NCBI RefSeq assembly: GCF_001423615.1
Contig: NZ_LMOU01000001.1
Span: forward strand, 1,409,104-1,473,103
Reading direction: 5' to 3'
Source of the DNA: Microbacterium sp. Leaf159
Lineage (GTDB): Bacteria > Actinomycetota > Actinomycetes > Actinomycetales > Microbacteriaceae
DNA: 64,000 bases
Shown: one piece after another, positions 51,304-59,650 of the stretch
Position numbering within the stretch: the stretch's first letter is position 1
Layout: each line of letters opens with the position of its first letter
Translations under genes and position numbers: made by a program
The notes under the pieces: generated by a model
The model's database searches: none
What the model saw: the letters and a program-made list of their open reading frames with translations, nothing else
What the model was told of the DNA's origin: nothing

Positions 51304-52653
51304 GTGCGTCCGACGATCTCGGCGAATCGAAGCGGAATGCGATGGGTCATCATCCTTCTCGCGTCGCTGCTCGCCATCGCTTTCCTCTGGTTGCAGCCCC
51401 CGTCGGCCGCTTCCGCCGAAGAGACGGACGACGGGCAGGAGATCACCGATTTCTACTTCGCCGGCGTGATCACCTTCGACGACGACCCTGTCGAGGGCGT
51501 CGTGATGGCGATCAAGGGCAACGGATTCGAGGGCGAGACCGAGACCGACGCCGAGGGCAAGTGGCGCCTGTACGTTCCCGAGAAGGAGACGTACACGCTC
51601 ACCGTCGACGAGGAGACCCTCCCCGACGGCGTGATCGTCGATGCCGCACAGCTGCCTGAGGGCACCCAGCCGATCGCAGGGACGACCGCCTCGTTCGAGG
51701 TCGAGTTCGGCCTGACCGGCACCAAGATCATGAACCTCTTCCTCGGCGAGGGAGAGCGCATGACCACGTCGTTCATCGATCAGCTGGCCTCCCGACTCGT
51801 GGGTGGGCTCAACTTCGGCCTGCTGCTGGCCCTGGCCTCGATGGGGGCGGCGCTGATCTACGGCACGACGCGCCTGTCGAACTTCGCCCACGCCGAGATG
51901 GTCACGTGGGGCGGCCTGGTCGCCCTCGTCACGACGAGCTTCTGGCACCTCCCCCTGTGGCTGGGCATCATCGCCGCGGTGGTCGGCGGTGGTCTCTTCG
52001 GCTGGGCACTCGACGCCGGCATCTGGCGTCCGCTGCGACGACGGGGTCTCGGGGTGGTGCAGCTGATGATCGTCAGCATCGGACTCTCGCTCGCACTTCG
52101 CTACGCCTTCCAGTACATGATCGGCGGCGGCACCAGGCAGCTCCCCGGGGCGAGCCCCGAGCCGTTCCGGTTCGGTCCGATCTCCCTGTCGTACATCGAC
52201 CTGATCGGCATCGTCGTGAGCATCGTCGTGATCATCGGCGTCGCGTTCTTCCTCACACGCACCCGCATCGGCAAAGCCACTCGTGCGATCTCCGACAACC
52301 CGCAGCTCGCCGCAGCATCCGGCATCGACGTCGACAAGGTCGTCCGCTACGTCTGGATCCTCGCCGGCACGCTGGCCGCGATCTCCGGCATCCTGTGGGC
52401 GTACTTCCGCCCCGGCGTGAAGTGGGACATGGGCATGCAGATGCTGCTCCTCATCTTCGCCGCCATCACGCTCGGCGGCCTCGGCACCGCGTTCGGTGCC
52501 CTCGTCGGCTCGCTCATCGTCGGAATCGCGGTCGAGGTCTCGACCCTGTGGATCCCGTCCGACCTCAAGTACGCGAGCGCTCTCGTCGTGCTCATCGTGA
52601 TCCTCCTGGTGAGGCCGCAAGGTCTGCTCGGACGCAAGGAAAGGTTGGGCTGA
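51304..52653 (+). CDS. livH: Branched-chain amino acid ABC permease LivH with N-terminal secreted domain
   Basis: A 449-residue permease of the LivH type whose first about 150 residues are extra. After a membrane-spanning or signal segment (MRWVIILLASLLAIAFLWLQ) comes a small beta-sandwich domain (DFYFAGVITFDDDPVEGVVM, then KGNGFEGETETDAEGKWRLYV) like carboxypeptidase-regulatory/transthyretin folds. The permease part starts near residue 165 with FIDQLASRLVGGLNFGLLLAL and ALIYGTTRLSNFAHAEM, and has GKATRAISDNPQLAAASGID as the ATPase contact. GTG at 51304 has GGAGG four bases upstream; ATG at 51337 is an alternative. The gene begins the livHMGF operon. A weak promoter-like TTGGTT-18-TACGCT (51208-51237) lies upstream. 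Confidence 0.9.
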   Translation: MRPTISANRSGMRWVIILLASLLAIAFLWLQPPSAASAEETDDGQEITDFYFAGVITFDDDPVEGVVMAIKGNGFEGETETDAEGKWRLYVPEKETYTLTVDEETLPDGVIVDAAQLPEGTQPIAGTTASFEVEFGLTGTKIMNLFLGEGERMTTSFIDQLASRLVGGLNFGLLLALASMGAALIYGTTRLSNFAHAEMVTWGGLVALVTTSFWHLPLWLGIIAAVVGGGLFGWALDAGIWRPLRRRGLGVVQLMIVSIGLSLALRYAFQYMIGGGTRQLPGASPEPFRFGPISLSYIDLIGIVVSIVVIIGVAFFLTRTRIGKATRAISDNPQLAAASGIDVDKVVRYVWILAGTLAAISGILWAYFRPGVKWDMGMQMLLLIFAAITLGGLGTAFGALVGSLIVGIAVEVSTLWIPSDLKYASALVVLIVILLVRPQGLLGRKERLG

Positions 52654-52655
52654 CC

Positions 52656-53633
52656 ATGGACTTCGGAAGCATCCTCTCCAACACCGCGGTCTATCTGCTC
52701 AGCCCGGTCACGATCGCCTACGCGTTGGCGGCGACGGGCCTTGCCGTGCACTTCGGCTATGCGGGACTCCTGAACTTCGGTATGGCCGCATTCATGGCCG
52801 TCGGCGGCTACGGCTACGCCATCTCGGTGCTGACCTTCGGTCTCCCCTGGTGGATCGGCATGCTGATCGGCCTCCTCGGCGGCGCGTTCTTCGCCGTGCT
52901 CCTCGGCATCCCGACGCTGCGACTGCGGGCCGACTACCTCGCCATCGCGACCATCGCGGCCGGTGAGATCGTGCGTCTGCTCTTCACGACGCAGATCTTC
53001 GACGAGTACACCAACTCGGCCGACGGACTCGCGCAGTTCAACGGCGGATTCCGCGACGCGAACCCGTTCCCCCCTGGCACCTACGGCTTCGGTCCGTGGA
53101 CGTTCAGCGCCAACGACCTCTGGAACCGCGTGTTCGGGATCATCGTCCTCGCCATCGCGATCCTGCTCGTGTGGGCGCTGATGCGCAGCCCATGGGGCCG
53201 GGTACTCAAGGGCATCCGCGAAGACGAGGACGCCGTGCGCTCGCTCGGCAAGAACGTCTTCGCCTACAAGATGCAGGCGCTCGTGGTCGGTGGGATGATC
53301 GGCGCAGCGGGTGGGATCGTGTTCGTCCTCCCCTCCGCCGTGGTCCCCGGCAGCTACACCACCTCGCTCACGTTCTTCCTGTGGACCGTGCTGCTCCTCG
53401 GCGGCGCGGCGACCGTCTTCGGCCCCACTCTCGGCGCGATCCTGTTCTGGGTCGTGTTCGCGTTCATGGCGAACCTGCTTCCGGCACTGGCCAAGGCGGG
53501 CGTCCTGCCGATGTCCGACAGCCAGGCCTCGACGCTGGTGTTCATCTTCGTCGGCATCGCCCTGATGCTGCTCGTGATCTTCCGTCCTCAGGGCATCCTC
53601 GGAGACAAGAGGGAGATGACCTTTGTCAATTGA
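52656..53633 (+). CDS. livM: Branched-chain amino acid ABC permease LivM
   Basis: A 325-residue permease with about nine hydrophobic segments. Family marks are GLAVHFGYAGLLNFGMAAFMAVGGYGYA in its pattern of small and aromatic residues, LRADYLAIATIAAGEIVRL, and LKGIREDEDAVRSLGKNVFAYK, the EAA-like loop. The ATG lies three bases after the livH stop. It forms the second half of the membrane channel with LivH. Its end overlaps livG by 11 bases. Confidence 0.95.
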   Translation: MDFGSILSNTAVYLLSPVTIAYALAATGLAVHFGYAGLLNFGMAAFMAVGGYGYAISVLTFGLPWWIGMLIGLLGGAFFAVLLGIPTLRLRADYLAIATIAAGEIVRLLFTTQIFDEYTNSADGLAQFNGGFRDANPFPPGTYGFGPWTFSANDLWNRVFGIIVLAIAILLVWALMRSPWGRVLKGIREDEDAVRSLGKNVFAYKMQALVVGGMIGAAGGIVFVLPSAVVPGSYTTSLTFFLWTVLLLGGAATVFGPTLGAILFWVVFAFMANLLPALAKAGVLPMSDSQASTLVFIFVGIALMLLVIFRPQGILGDKREMTFVN

Positions 53634-54633
53634 ACCCACCCCCGACGAGAACGTCGAGGCGGCGCCCCAGACCGGGAGCATCCGTCGCCCCAAGACCACG
53701 GGGCTCGCGAAGGGCCCTGCGGCCCCCGGAGTACCCAAGGTCGACCCGATCCTCGTCGCAGACGCCGTACAGCGACGCTTCGGCGGCCTGACCGCCGTCG
53801 ACGTCGACCACGTCGAGATCCCACGCGGGGCGATCACCGCTCTGATCGGTCCGAACGGTGCGGGCAAGACCACACTGTTCAACCTGCTCTGCGGGTTCGA
53901 CAAGCCCAACAGCGGCACGTGGTCGTTCGACGGCAAGAACCTCTCCGGCGTACCCTCCTTCAAGGTGGCGCGCATGGGGCAGGTGCGCACGTTCCAGCTC
54001 ACCAAGTCGCTGTCGCTTCTCACGGTGCTCGAGAACATGAAGCTCGGAGCCCCCGGCCAGCGCGGAGAGGGCTTCTGGTCGAGCCTCTTCCCGTTCCTGT
54101 GGCGCAAGCAGGATCAGGAGATCGAGGTGAAGGCGCGCGAACTTCTCGCCCGCTTCAAGCTCGACGCCAAGGAGAAGGACTTCGCGGCCTCGCTCTCGGG
54201 CGGTCAGCGCAAGCTCCTCGAGATGGCCAGGGCGCTCATGAGCGACCCGACCCTGGTCATGCTCGACGAACCGATGGCCGGCGTCAACCCTGCTCTCACG
54301 CAGTCACTCCTCGACCACATCCTCGATCTCAAGGGACTCGGGATGACGGTGCTTTTCGTCGAACACGACATGCACATGGTCCGCCACATCGCCGACTGGG
54401 TCGTCGTGATGGCAGAGGGACGCGTCGTCGCGGAGGGTCCGCCTGACGAGGTCATGGAAGACCCGGCAGTCGTCGACGCCTACCTCGGCGCCCACCAGGA
54501 CGTCGATCTCGGCGCCGTCACCGGTCGCATCCCGGTGCTCGCCGATACGGCCGCCGTGAAGCTGCGCGAGCAGATCGAGGCAGAGGCAGAGGCAGAGCTC
54601 GCCGCCGAAGACACCGAGGAGGGACGCGCATGA
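53623..54633 (+). CDS. livG: Branched-chain amino acid ABC transporter ATPase LivG
   Basis: A 336-residue ATPase. It has a 45-residue extra N-terminus (Pro/Ala/Thr-rich), Walker A GPNGAGKTT, signature LSGGQRKLLEMARALM, Walker B VMLDEPMAGVN and the switch His in FVEHDMHMV. A Glu/Ala-rich tail of about 25 residues ends the protein. The start is TTG at 53623 with GGGAGA upstream, overlapping livM; there is no ATG in a suitable place before the ATPase core. It overlaps livF as ATGA. Confidence 0.94.
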   Translation: MSIEPTPDENVEAAPQTGSIRRPKTTGLAKGPAAPGVPKVDPILVADAVQRRFGGLTAVDVDHVEIPRGAITALIGPNGAGKTTLFNLLCGFDKPNSGTWSFDGKNLSGVPSFKVARMGQVRTFQLTKSLSLLTVLENMKLGAPGQRGEGFWSSLFPFLWRKQDQEIEVKARELLARFKLDAKEKDFAASLSGGQRKLLEMARALMSDPTLVMLDEPMAGVNPALTQSLLDHILDLKGLGMTVLFVEHDMHMVRHIADWVVVMAEGRVVAEGPPDEVMEDPAVVDAYLGAHQDVDLGAVTGRIPVLADTAAVKLREQIEAEAEAELAAEDTEEGRA

Positions 54634-55385
54634 TCGATGACGCATCTGTGAAGAACGACGACATCGTCGTCGAGCTCAAGGACGTGCACGCCGGATACCT
54701 GCCGGGGGTGAACATCCTGAACGGCGCCAACCTCGTCGCACGCCAGGGCGAGCTGATCGGCATCATCGGGCCCAACGGCGCGGGCAAGTCGACGCTGCTG
54801 AAGTCGATCTTCGGCATGGTCAACGTGCGCAGCGGCGACATCACCGTGAACGGCGAGAGCATCGTCGGCCTCAAGGCCGACAAACTCGTCAAGCGCGGCG
54901 TGGCCTTCGTGCCGCAGACGAACAACGTCTTCCCGTCGCTCTCGATCGAGGAGAACCTGCAGATGGGGCTCTACCAGAACCCCAAGATCTACACGGAGCG
55001 TCTCGAGTTCGTCACCGGCATCTTCGCCGAGTTGGGCAAGCGCCTCAAGCAGCGTGCGGGCTCTCTCTCCGGTGGTGAGCGCCAGATGGTGGCGATGTCG
55101 CGGGCTCTCATGATGGATCCCTCGGTGCTGCTCCTCGACGAGCCCTCCGCGGGGCTCTCCCCCGTGCGTCAGGACGACGCGTTCATCCGCGTCTCCGACA
55201 TCAACAAGGCGGGCGTCACCACGATCATGGTCGAGCAGAACGCACGACGCTGCCTGCAGATCTGCGACCGCGGCTACGTGCTCGACCAGGGCAAGGACGC
55301 CTACGAGGGCACCGGACGCGATCTGCTGAACGATCCGAAGGTCATCGGCCTGTACCTCGGAACGCTCGGCACCGACGCGGCCTGA
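54630..55385 (+). CDS. livF: Branched-chain amino acid ABC transporter ATPase LivF
   Basis: A 251-residue ATPase, partner of LivG. Walker A is GPNGAGKST, the signature LSGGERQMVAMSRALM, Walker B LLLDEPSAGLSP, switch region MVEQNARRCLQI and the closing family mark GTGRDLLNDPKVIGLYLG. It is the last gene of the operon and is followed by a terminator. Confidence 0.95.
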   Translation: MIDDASVKNDDIVVELKDVHAGYLPGVNILNGANLVARQGELIGIIGPNGAGKSTLLKSIFGMVNVRSGDITVNGESIVGLKADKLVKRGVAFVPQTNNVFPSLSIEENLQMGLYQNPKIYTERLEFVTGIFAELGKRLKQRAGSLSGGERQMVAMSRALMMDPSVLLLDEPSAGLSPVRQDDAFIRVSDINKAGVTTIMVEQNARRCLQICDRGYVLDQGKDAYEGTGRDLLNDPKVIGLYLGTLGTDAA

Positions 55386-55399
55386 GCGCTCACCACGAC

Positions 55400-55431
55400 A
55401 GAGGGACGGATGCTTCGGCATCCGTCCCTCT
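55400..55431. terminator. Terminator of the liv operon
   Basis: A perfect 14-bp stem (AGAGGGACGGATGC with its complement), a stable TTCG loop, then TCTGT. Confidence 0.9.
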
Positions 55432-55460
55432 TCTGTGTCCGCGCACTGCACCGGGAACGA

Positions 55461-55495
55461 CGAAGGCCCCGGATGCTCAGCATCCGGGGCCTTCG
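55461..55495. terminator. Terminator of the liv binding-protein gene
   Basis: A perfect 16-bp stem (CGAAGGCCCCGGATGC with its complement) and a TCA loop, eight bases past the stop of the minus-strand binding-protein gene. It lies back to back with the liv operon terminator. Confidence 0.9.
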
Positions 55496-55502
55496 CTCGT
55501 GA

Positions 55503-56771
55503 TCAGTTGGTGCGGGAGATCAGGTTGTCCGCGCCGTAGACGTACGTGCCGATCGAGGCGCCCTGCGGGTCGCCGTTCTCGTCGAACGTGATCTCGCCGG
55601 AGTAGCCGTCGTAGTCGGCGGTGCCTCCGTCGTTGATGATCTTCGCGCAGTCAGCGAAGCTCGTGCACTTCTCACCGTCTCCGGTGCCGCCCGAGACCTC
55701 GGCCATCTTGGCCGCGATGTCCGCGCCCTCGGTCGAGCCTGCCGCAAGAGAGGCGAGTGCGACGAGCACGACGGCGTCGTATGCCTCGGCCGCGTACGTG
55801 AAGTCGTTGACCTCGGGGTTGCCCTCACCCGTCCAGAACGTCTGCAGACGGTCGGTGAAGTCGTCCTCGAGCGCCGGTCCCGGCTTGGTGCCCTGTGCGC
55901 CCTCGAGCGAGAACGGGAAGTTCGTGTCGGGCGACGAACCGTAGTCCGACAGGTTGCCGTCGACGAGGTAGAACTTGTCGGGCGAGATGCCCGCGTTCAC
56001 CAGCAGCGGGGCGATGGTCTTGAACTGGTCGAACGACACGATCGCGACCGCGTCGGGGTTCTGAGCCTTGATCGTCTCGACCTGTGCGTCGAACTGACCG
56101 TCACCGACGTTGTACGACGCGTCTGCGACGACCTCGCCGCCGGCGCCCTCGAACGTCGACTTGATGTTCTCGAAGAGACCGGTGCCGTAGGCGTCGTTCT
56201 GGTAGATGACACCCAGCGTCTTGTGGCCGTCCTCGGCGATCAGGTTGCCGAGCACCTCGCCCTGGAGCAGGTCGCTGGGAGCGGTGCGGAAGTAGAGTCC
56301 GTTGTCGTCCCAGTCGGTGAAGTCGGGGCCGGTGTTGGACGCGGAGATCTGCAGGATGCCTGCGGAGACGTTGCCGTCGAGGATCAGGCGCGAGACACCG
56401 GATGCGGCGGCGCCGACGATCGCGGTGACTCCTGCACCCTGGAGCTTGGTGATCGAGGTCTCGTACGCCTTGGTGTCGGTGTCGCCCTCGTCTTCTGCGG
56501 TCAGGTCGATCGTGACGCCTGCTGCAGCGTCGTTGACCTCCTTGACGGCGAGTCCGACGCCGGATTCCATGGGCGGGCCCAGGAACGACAGCGATCCGGT
56601 CTGCGGCAGCAGCGAACCCAGCTTGAGGGTGAGGTCGGCGGACGATCCGCCACCGTCGGACGGCTCGTCCGAGGGCGTGCTGCTGCAGCCTGCGACGACC
56701 ATCGCCGAGACGCTCAGCAGCGCGACTCCGGCGAGGATCTTGGCGCTGCGCGAGCGCGTGAATGCGGTCAT
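55503..56771 (-). CDS. Branched-chain amino acid ABC transporter substrate-binding lipoprotein
   Basis: A 422-residue extracellular binding protein. The signal ends in the lipobox VVAGC29, then a Ser/Gly/Asp spacer. The mature part is a two-lobe periplasmic-binding protein type I fold with LTLKLGSLLPQTGSLSFLGP, GAAASGVSRLILDG, GVIYQNDAYGTGLFENI and EAYDAVVLVALAS, close to Leu/Ile/Val or amide/urea receptors. It presumably feeds LivHMGF across the terminator pair, although it has its own promoter on the other strand. AAGGGAG stands before the ATG. Confidence 0.92.
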   Translation of the reverse strand: MTAFTRSRSAKILAGVALLSVSAMVVAGCSSTPSDEPSDGGGSSADLTLKLGSLLPQTGSLSFLGPPMESGVGLAVKEVNDAAAGVTIDLTAEDEGDTDTKAYETSITKLQGAGVTAIVGAAASGVSRLILDGNVSAGILQISASNTGPDFTDWDDNGLYFRTAPSDLLQGEVLGNLIAEDGHKTLGVIYQNDAYGTGLFENIKSTFEGAGGEVVADASYNVGDGQFDAQVETIKAQNPDAVAIVSFDQFKTIAPLLVNAGISPDKFYLVDGNLSDYGSSPDTNFPFSLEGAQGTKPGPALEDDFTDRLQTFWTGEGNPEVNDFTYAAEAYDAVVLVALASLAAGSTEGADIAAKMAEVSGGTGDGEKCTSFADCAKIINDGGTADYDGYSGEITFDENGDPQGASIGTYVYGADNLISRTN

Positions 56772-56915
56772 GATGCTCCCTTGCGTGACTGGCCGTGGAT
56801 TGTGACCACGGTCGGGTGCTCTAACACTAGGACTGAAAGGTCTCGCGTAGGGGTCGCCGATGTTTCGGTGCGTTAACGATCCGACACCGGGTTTCGCAGC
56901 CGTTGATCCGCCGGT

Positions 56916-57854
56916 TCAGACCAGCTCGGGCTGCGCGCTCCTCCGGCCTCGGCGGGCGGCCAGCAGCAGGTCGATGATGAACACGGCGATCGCGATCCAG
57001 ACGATGACGAAACCGAGCCACCGCTCGAGCGGCATGGGCTCGCCCAGCACCGCTGCGCCGATGATGAACTGCATCACGGGAGTGACGAACTGGATCATCC
57101 CGATCACCGTGAGGTTGATGCGTCTCGTGCCCGCGGCGAACAGCAGGAGCGGCACGGCCGTGGCGACACCCGCGAAGGCGAGCAGCACGGCGTGCCACGC
57201 ACCGTGGGCGCCCATCGTGATCCCGGTCGTCATCGCCACGACGATCAGCTGCACCACCGCGATCGGGATCAGCCAGAACGACTCGAGGGTGAGCCCGCTG
57301 ATCGCGTCGACCGCGGGGCCGATCTTCTTCTTGATGAGTCCGTAGACGCCGAACGACGCGGTGAGCGACAACGCGATCCACGGGAACGAACCGTAGAAGA
57401 GGACGATCACGATCACCGCGACCGCGGCGATGCCGATCGCCGCCCACTGCAGCCTGCGGATGCGCTCCTTCAGCACGAACACACCGAGCAGCACGGTGGC
57501 GATCGGATTGATGAAGTAGCCGAGGCTCGTCTCGATGACGTGACCGTTGAGGGTTCCGATCAGGAAGACCTGCCAGTTGACGTAGATCAGGACTCCCGCG
57601 AGTGCAGTCCATCCCAGCAGCCTGGGCTGCCGGATGATCGCGCCGATCGCCGTCCAGCCGCGAGTCACCGTCAGCAGAAGGATGCAGAACACGAAGGACA
57701 GCAGCACCCGCCAGGCCACGACTTCCCACGGCCCCGTCGGCACGAGCAGCAGGAAGTAGAGGGGAAGGACGCCCCACAGCAGGTACGCCCCGCCGGCATA
57801 CGCGACCCCCGCGGTCTGCGTCGCTCGGGCGGTGGCGGTGTTCGTCAGGGTCAC
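56916..57854 (-). CDS. rarD: EamA family transporter RarD
   Basis: A 312-residue membrane protein with ten hydrophobic helices in two EamA repeats. RarD marks are GVAYAGGAYLLWGVLPLYF near the start, WEVVAWRVLLSFVFCILLL, NGHVIETSLGYFINPI and the later GMIQFVTPVMQFIIG. RarD members are proposed to export or permeate small metabolites; the substrate is unknown (chloramphenicol sensitivity gave the name). The start is GTG at 57854. The longer overlapping minus-strand frame 56827-57861 is a shadow. Confidence 0.92.
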   Translation of the reverse strand: MTLTNTATARATQTAGVAYAGGAYLLWGVLPLYFLLLVPTGPWEVVAWRVLLSFVFCILLLTVTRGWTAIGAIIRQPRLLGWTALAGVLIYVNWQVFLIGTLNGHVIETSLGYFINPIATVLLGVFVLKERIRRLQWAAIGIAAVAVIVIVLFYGSFPWIALSLTASFGVYGLIKKKIGPAVDAISGLTLESFWLIPIAVVQLIVVAMTTGITMGAHGAWHAVLLAFAGVATAVPLLLFAAGTRRINLTVIGMIQFVTPVMQFIIGAAVLGEPMPLERWLGFVIVWIAIAVFIIDLLLAARRGRRSAQPELV

Positions 57855-57950
57855 CGCACAACCCTATTCCCGGCGCGAACAGGCTCCCGGCCCGGGGACC
57901 ATCTCGGCCGGAGAATGGCAGGAATCGGTGGCCACGTGGCGGGATGCAGA

Positions 57951-57983
57951 AAGGGCCCGGATGCGAGAAGCATCCGGGCCCTT
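57951..57983. terminator. Terminator of groES
   Basis: A perfect 14-bp stem (AAGGGCCCGGATGC with its complement) and a 5-base loop, 14 bases past the groES stop, followed on the minus strand by TTTCTG. It shows groES is not co-transcribed with groEL here. Confidence 0.9.
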
Positions 57984-57997
57984 CCGAAGACGTTGTC

Positions 57998-58294
57998 TCA
58001 GCGGACGACGACTGCGAGCACGTCGCGCGCCGACAGGACGAGGTACTCGTCTGCGCCGAACTTCACCTCGGTGCCGCCGTACTTGCTGTACAGGACACGG
58101 TCGCCGACGGCGACGTCGAGCGGAACGCGGTTGCCGTTGTCATCGATGCGGCCGGGGCCCACGGCCACGACCTCGCCCTCCTGGGGCTTCTCCTTGGCGG
58201 TGTCGGGGATGACCAGGCCACTCGCGGTGGTCTGCTCGGCCTCGACCTGCTTGATGACGATGCGGTCCTCGAGCGGCTTGATGGAAACCGACAC
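57998..58294 (-). CDS. groES: Co-chaperonin GroES
   Basis: A 98-residue lid of the GroEL folding chamber. It contains [45 protein letters not shown] as a whole in the family order, of which the mobile loop [10 protein letters not shown] contacts GroEL, and the roof-loop and C-terminal [11 protein letters not shown]. The gene is alone: a terminator follows at once, and no groEL is in the window. Two CIRCE operators lie upstream, so HrcA should repress it and heat should release it. Confidence 0.97.
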   Translation of the reverse strand: MSVSIKPLEDRIVIKQVEAEQTTASGLVIPDTAKEKPQEGEVVAVGPGRIDDNGNRVPLDVAVGDRVLYSKYGGTEVKFGADEYLVLSARDVLAVVVR

Positions 58295-58332
58295 GGTCTA
58301 CCTCTTCTTTCTTGACGCTGACAGGAAGACTT

Positions 58333-58359
58333 TTCGCACTCTCAACCCGAGAGTGCTAA
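58333..58359. promoter_or_regulatory. CIRCE element (HrcA operator), proximal
   Basis: TTCGCACTC-N9-GAGTGCTAA has one mismatch to the CIRCE consensus TTAGCACTC-N9-GAGTGCTAA and lies 39-65 bases before the groES start. Confidence 0.93.
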
Positions 58360-58378
58360 TCCAGTCTAGGCGCTTCGC

Positions 58379-58403
58379 TGGCACTCACGCAATGCGAGTG
58401 CCA
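58379..58403. promoter_or_regulatory. Second CIRCE-like element, distal
   Basis: TGGCACTC-N9-GAGTGCCA has the same nine-base spacing and the GCACTC/GAGTGC core. A candidate minus-strand promoter, TTGCGT-18-TAGACT, starts within this element and ends between the two elements, so the pair would bracket the -10 region. Confidence 0.8.
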
Positions 58404-58437
58404 ATGCGCCGATCGGGCCGCCGCCTAAGCTGGGCAG

Positions 58438-59646
58438 GTGGAGATCTCCGAGCTGCGCGCCCTGCTCACGCCCGAGGGCCTCGAGCTGCTGGATGCACTC
58501 GGCCCGGTCGATCAGGTCGCCGACGTGGCCCGAGCCGTGTCGCGCCTGCGATCGGCCGGGCACTCCCCGGATCTCGTCTCGGCCGTGGTCGGGCAGGCGC
58601 ACCTTCGAGTCAAGGCGAAAGCCAAGTTCGGAGACTTCGCGGCGAGGATGCTGTTCACCCGTGCGGGACTCGAGCAGGCGACGCGTCTCGGCGTCGCCGC
58701 CCGCCACGCGCAGCGGATGCGTCGGGCCGGAATCACGAGCGTCGCCGACCTCGGCTGTGGGATCGGCGGAGACGCCCTCGCCTTCGCCGGCGCAGGCCTC
58801 GACGTGCAGGCGGTGGACGCCGACGAGGTGACGGCCGCGATCGCGGCGTACAACCTCGCGCCCTTCGGCGAGAGCGCGGTCGTGAGACACGGTACGGCAC
58901 AGGAGAACGTGCCGTCCGAGGTGAGCGGCACCGGGGCGATCTGGATGGACCCTGCTCGGCGCACCTCGGGGCACAGCGAGACGCGGCGAGTGTCGTCCGA
59001 CGACTACTCGCCTCCGCTCGACTGGGCCTTCGACCTGGCGTCCCGCCGACCGACGGGCATCAAGCTCGGCCCCGGACACGATCGTGACTCCCTGCCCGCC
59101 GATGCCGAGGCGCAGTGGGTGAGCGCCGAGGGCAGCGTCGTCGAGCTGGTGCTGTGGACGGGAGCGCTCGCGCGTACGGGTGTCCGACGCTCGGCACTCG
59201 TGATCCGCGGCGAGCGCTCACACGAGATCACGGCCGGGACCGACGCGGAGGATGTCGCGGTGCGCGGACTCGGGGCATTCCTGCACGAACCCGACGGAGC
59301 GGTCATCCGCGCACGGCTGATCGGAGACGTCGGACGGAGCCTCGATGCGGGCATGCTCGATGAGCGCATCGCCTATCTGACCTCGGATGCCGCGCTGACG
59401 AGCCCGTTCGTGCAGTCGTTCCGGGTGCGCGAGACGATGCCGGCGAACCCCAAGGCGATCAGTTCCGTCCTCAAGGCGCATGACATCGGCACTCTCGAGA
59501 TCAAGAAGCGCGGCATGGACGTCGATCCCGCGGCCTTCCGCAAGAAGCTCAGTCTCAAGGGGAGCCAGTCGGCGACGTTGATCCTCACCAGGATCGGCGA
59601 CCAGCGGCGTGCGATCCTCGCCGACAGGGTGTCGGCGGCGGACTGA
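58438..59646 (+). CDS. SAM-dependent methyltransferase with THUMP-like C-terminal domain
   Basis: A 402-residue protein. The N-terminal helices lead into a class I methyltransferase fold with VADLGCGIGGDALAFAGAG (about 102-120), then VQAVDADE for the SAM ribose and IWMDPARRTSGH as the catalytic-region motif. The C-terminal about 100 residues (SFRVRETMPANPKAISSVL, then IKKRGMDVDPAAFRKKL) match the THUMP-like domain found with these proteins, which suggests RNA as the substrate. The start is GTG at 58438 with no strong ribosome binding site. It is divergent from groES and converges with the paralogous membrane proteins. Confidence 0.88.
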   Translation: MEISELRALLTPEGLELLDALGPVDQVADVARAVSRLRSAGHSPDLVSAVVGQAHLRVKAKAKFGDFAARMLFTRAGLEQATRLGVAARHAQRMRRAGITSVADLGCGIGGDALAFAGAGLDVQAVDADEVTAAIAAYNLAPFGESAVVRHGTAQENVPSEVSGTGAIWMDPARRTSGHSETRRVSSDDYSPPLDWAFDLASRRPTGIKLGPGHDRDSLPADAEAQWVSAEGSVVELVLWTGALARTGVRRSALVIRGERSHEITAGTDAEDVAVRGLGAFLHEPDGAVIRARLIGDVGRSLDAGMLDERIAYLTSDAALTSPFVQSFRVRETMPANPKAISSVLKAHDIGTLEIKKRGMDVDPAAFRKKLSLKGSQSATLILTRIGDQRRAILADRVSAAD

Positions 59647-59650
59647 CCGC

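Noticed and set aside
58333..58403. CRISPR-like or tandem repeat
   Set aside because: The two similar inverted repeats match the known CIRCE operator with its nine-base spacer and lie before groES.
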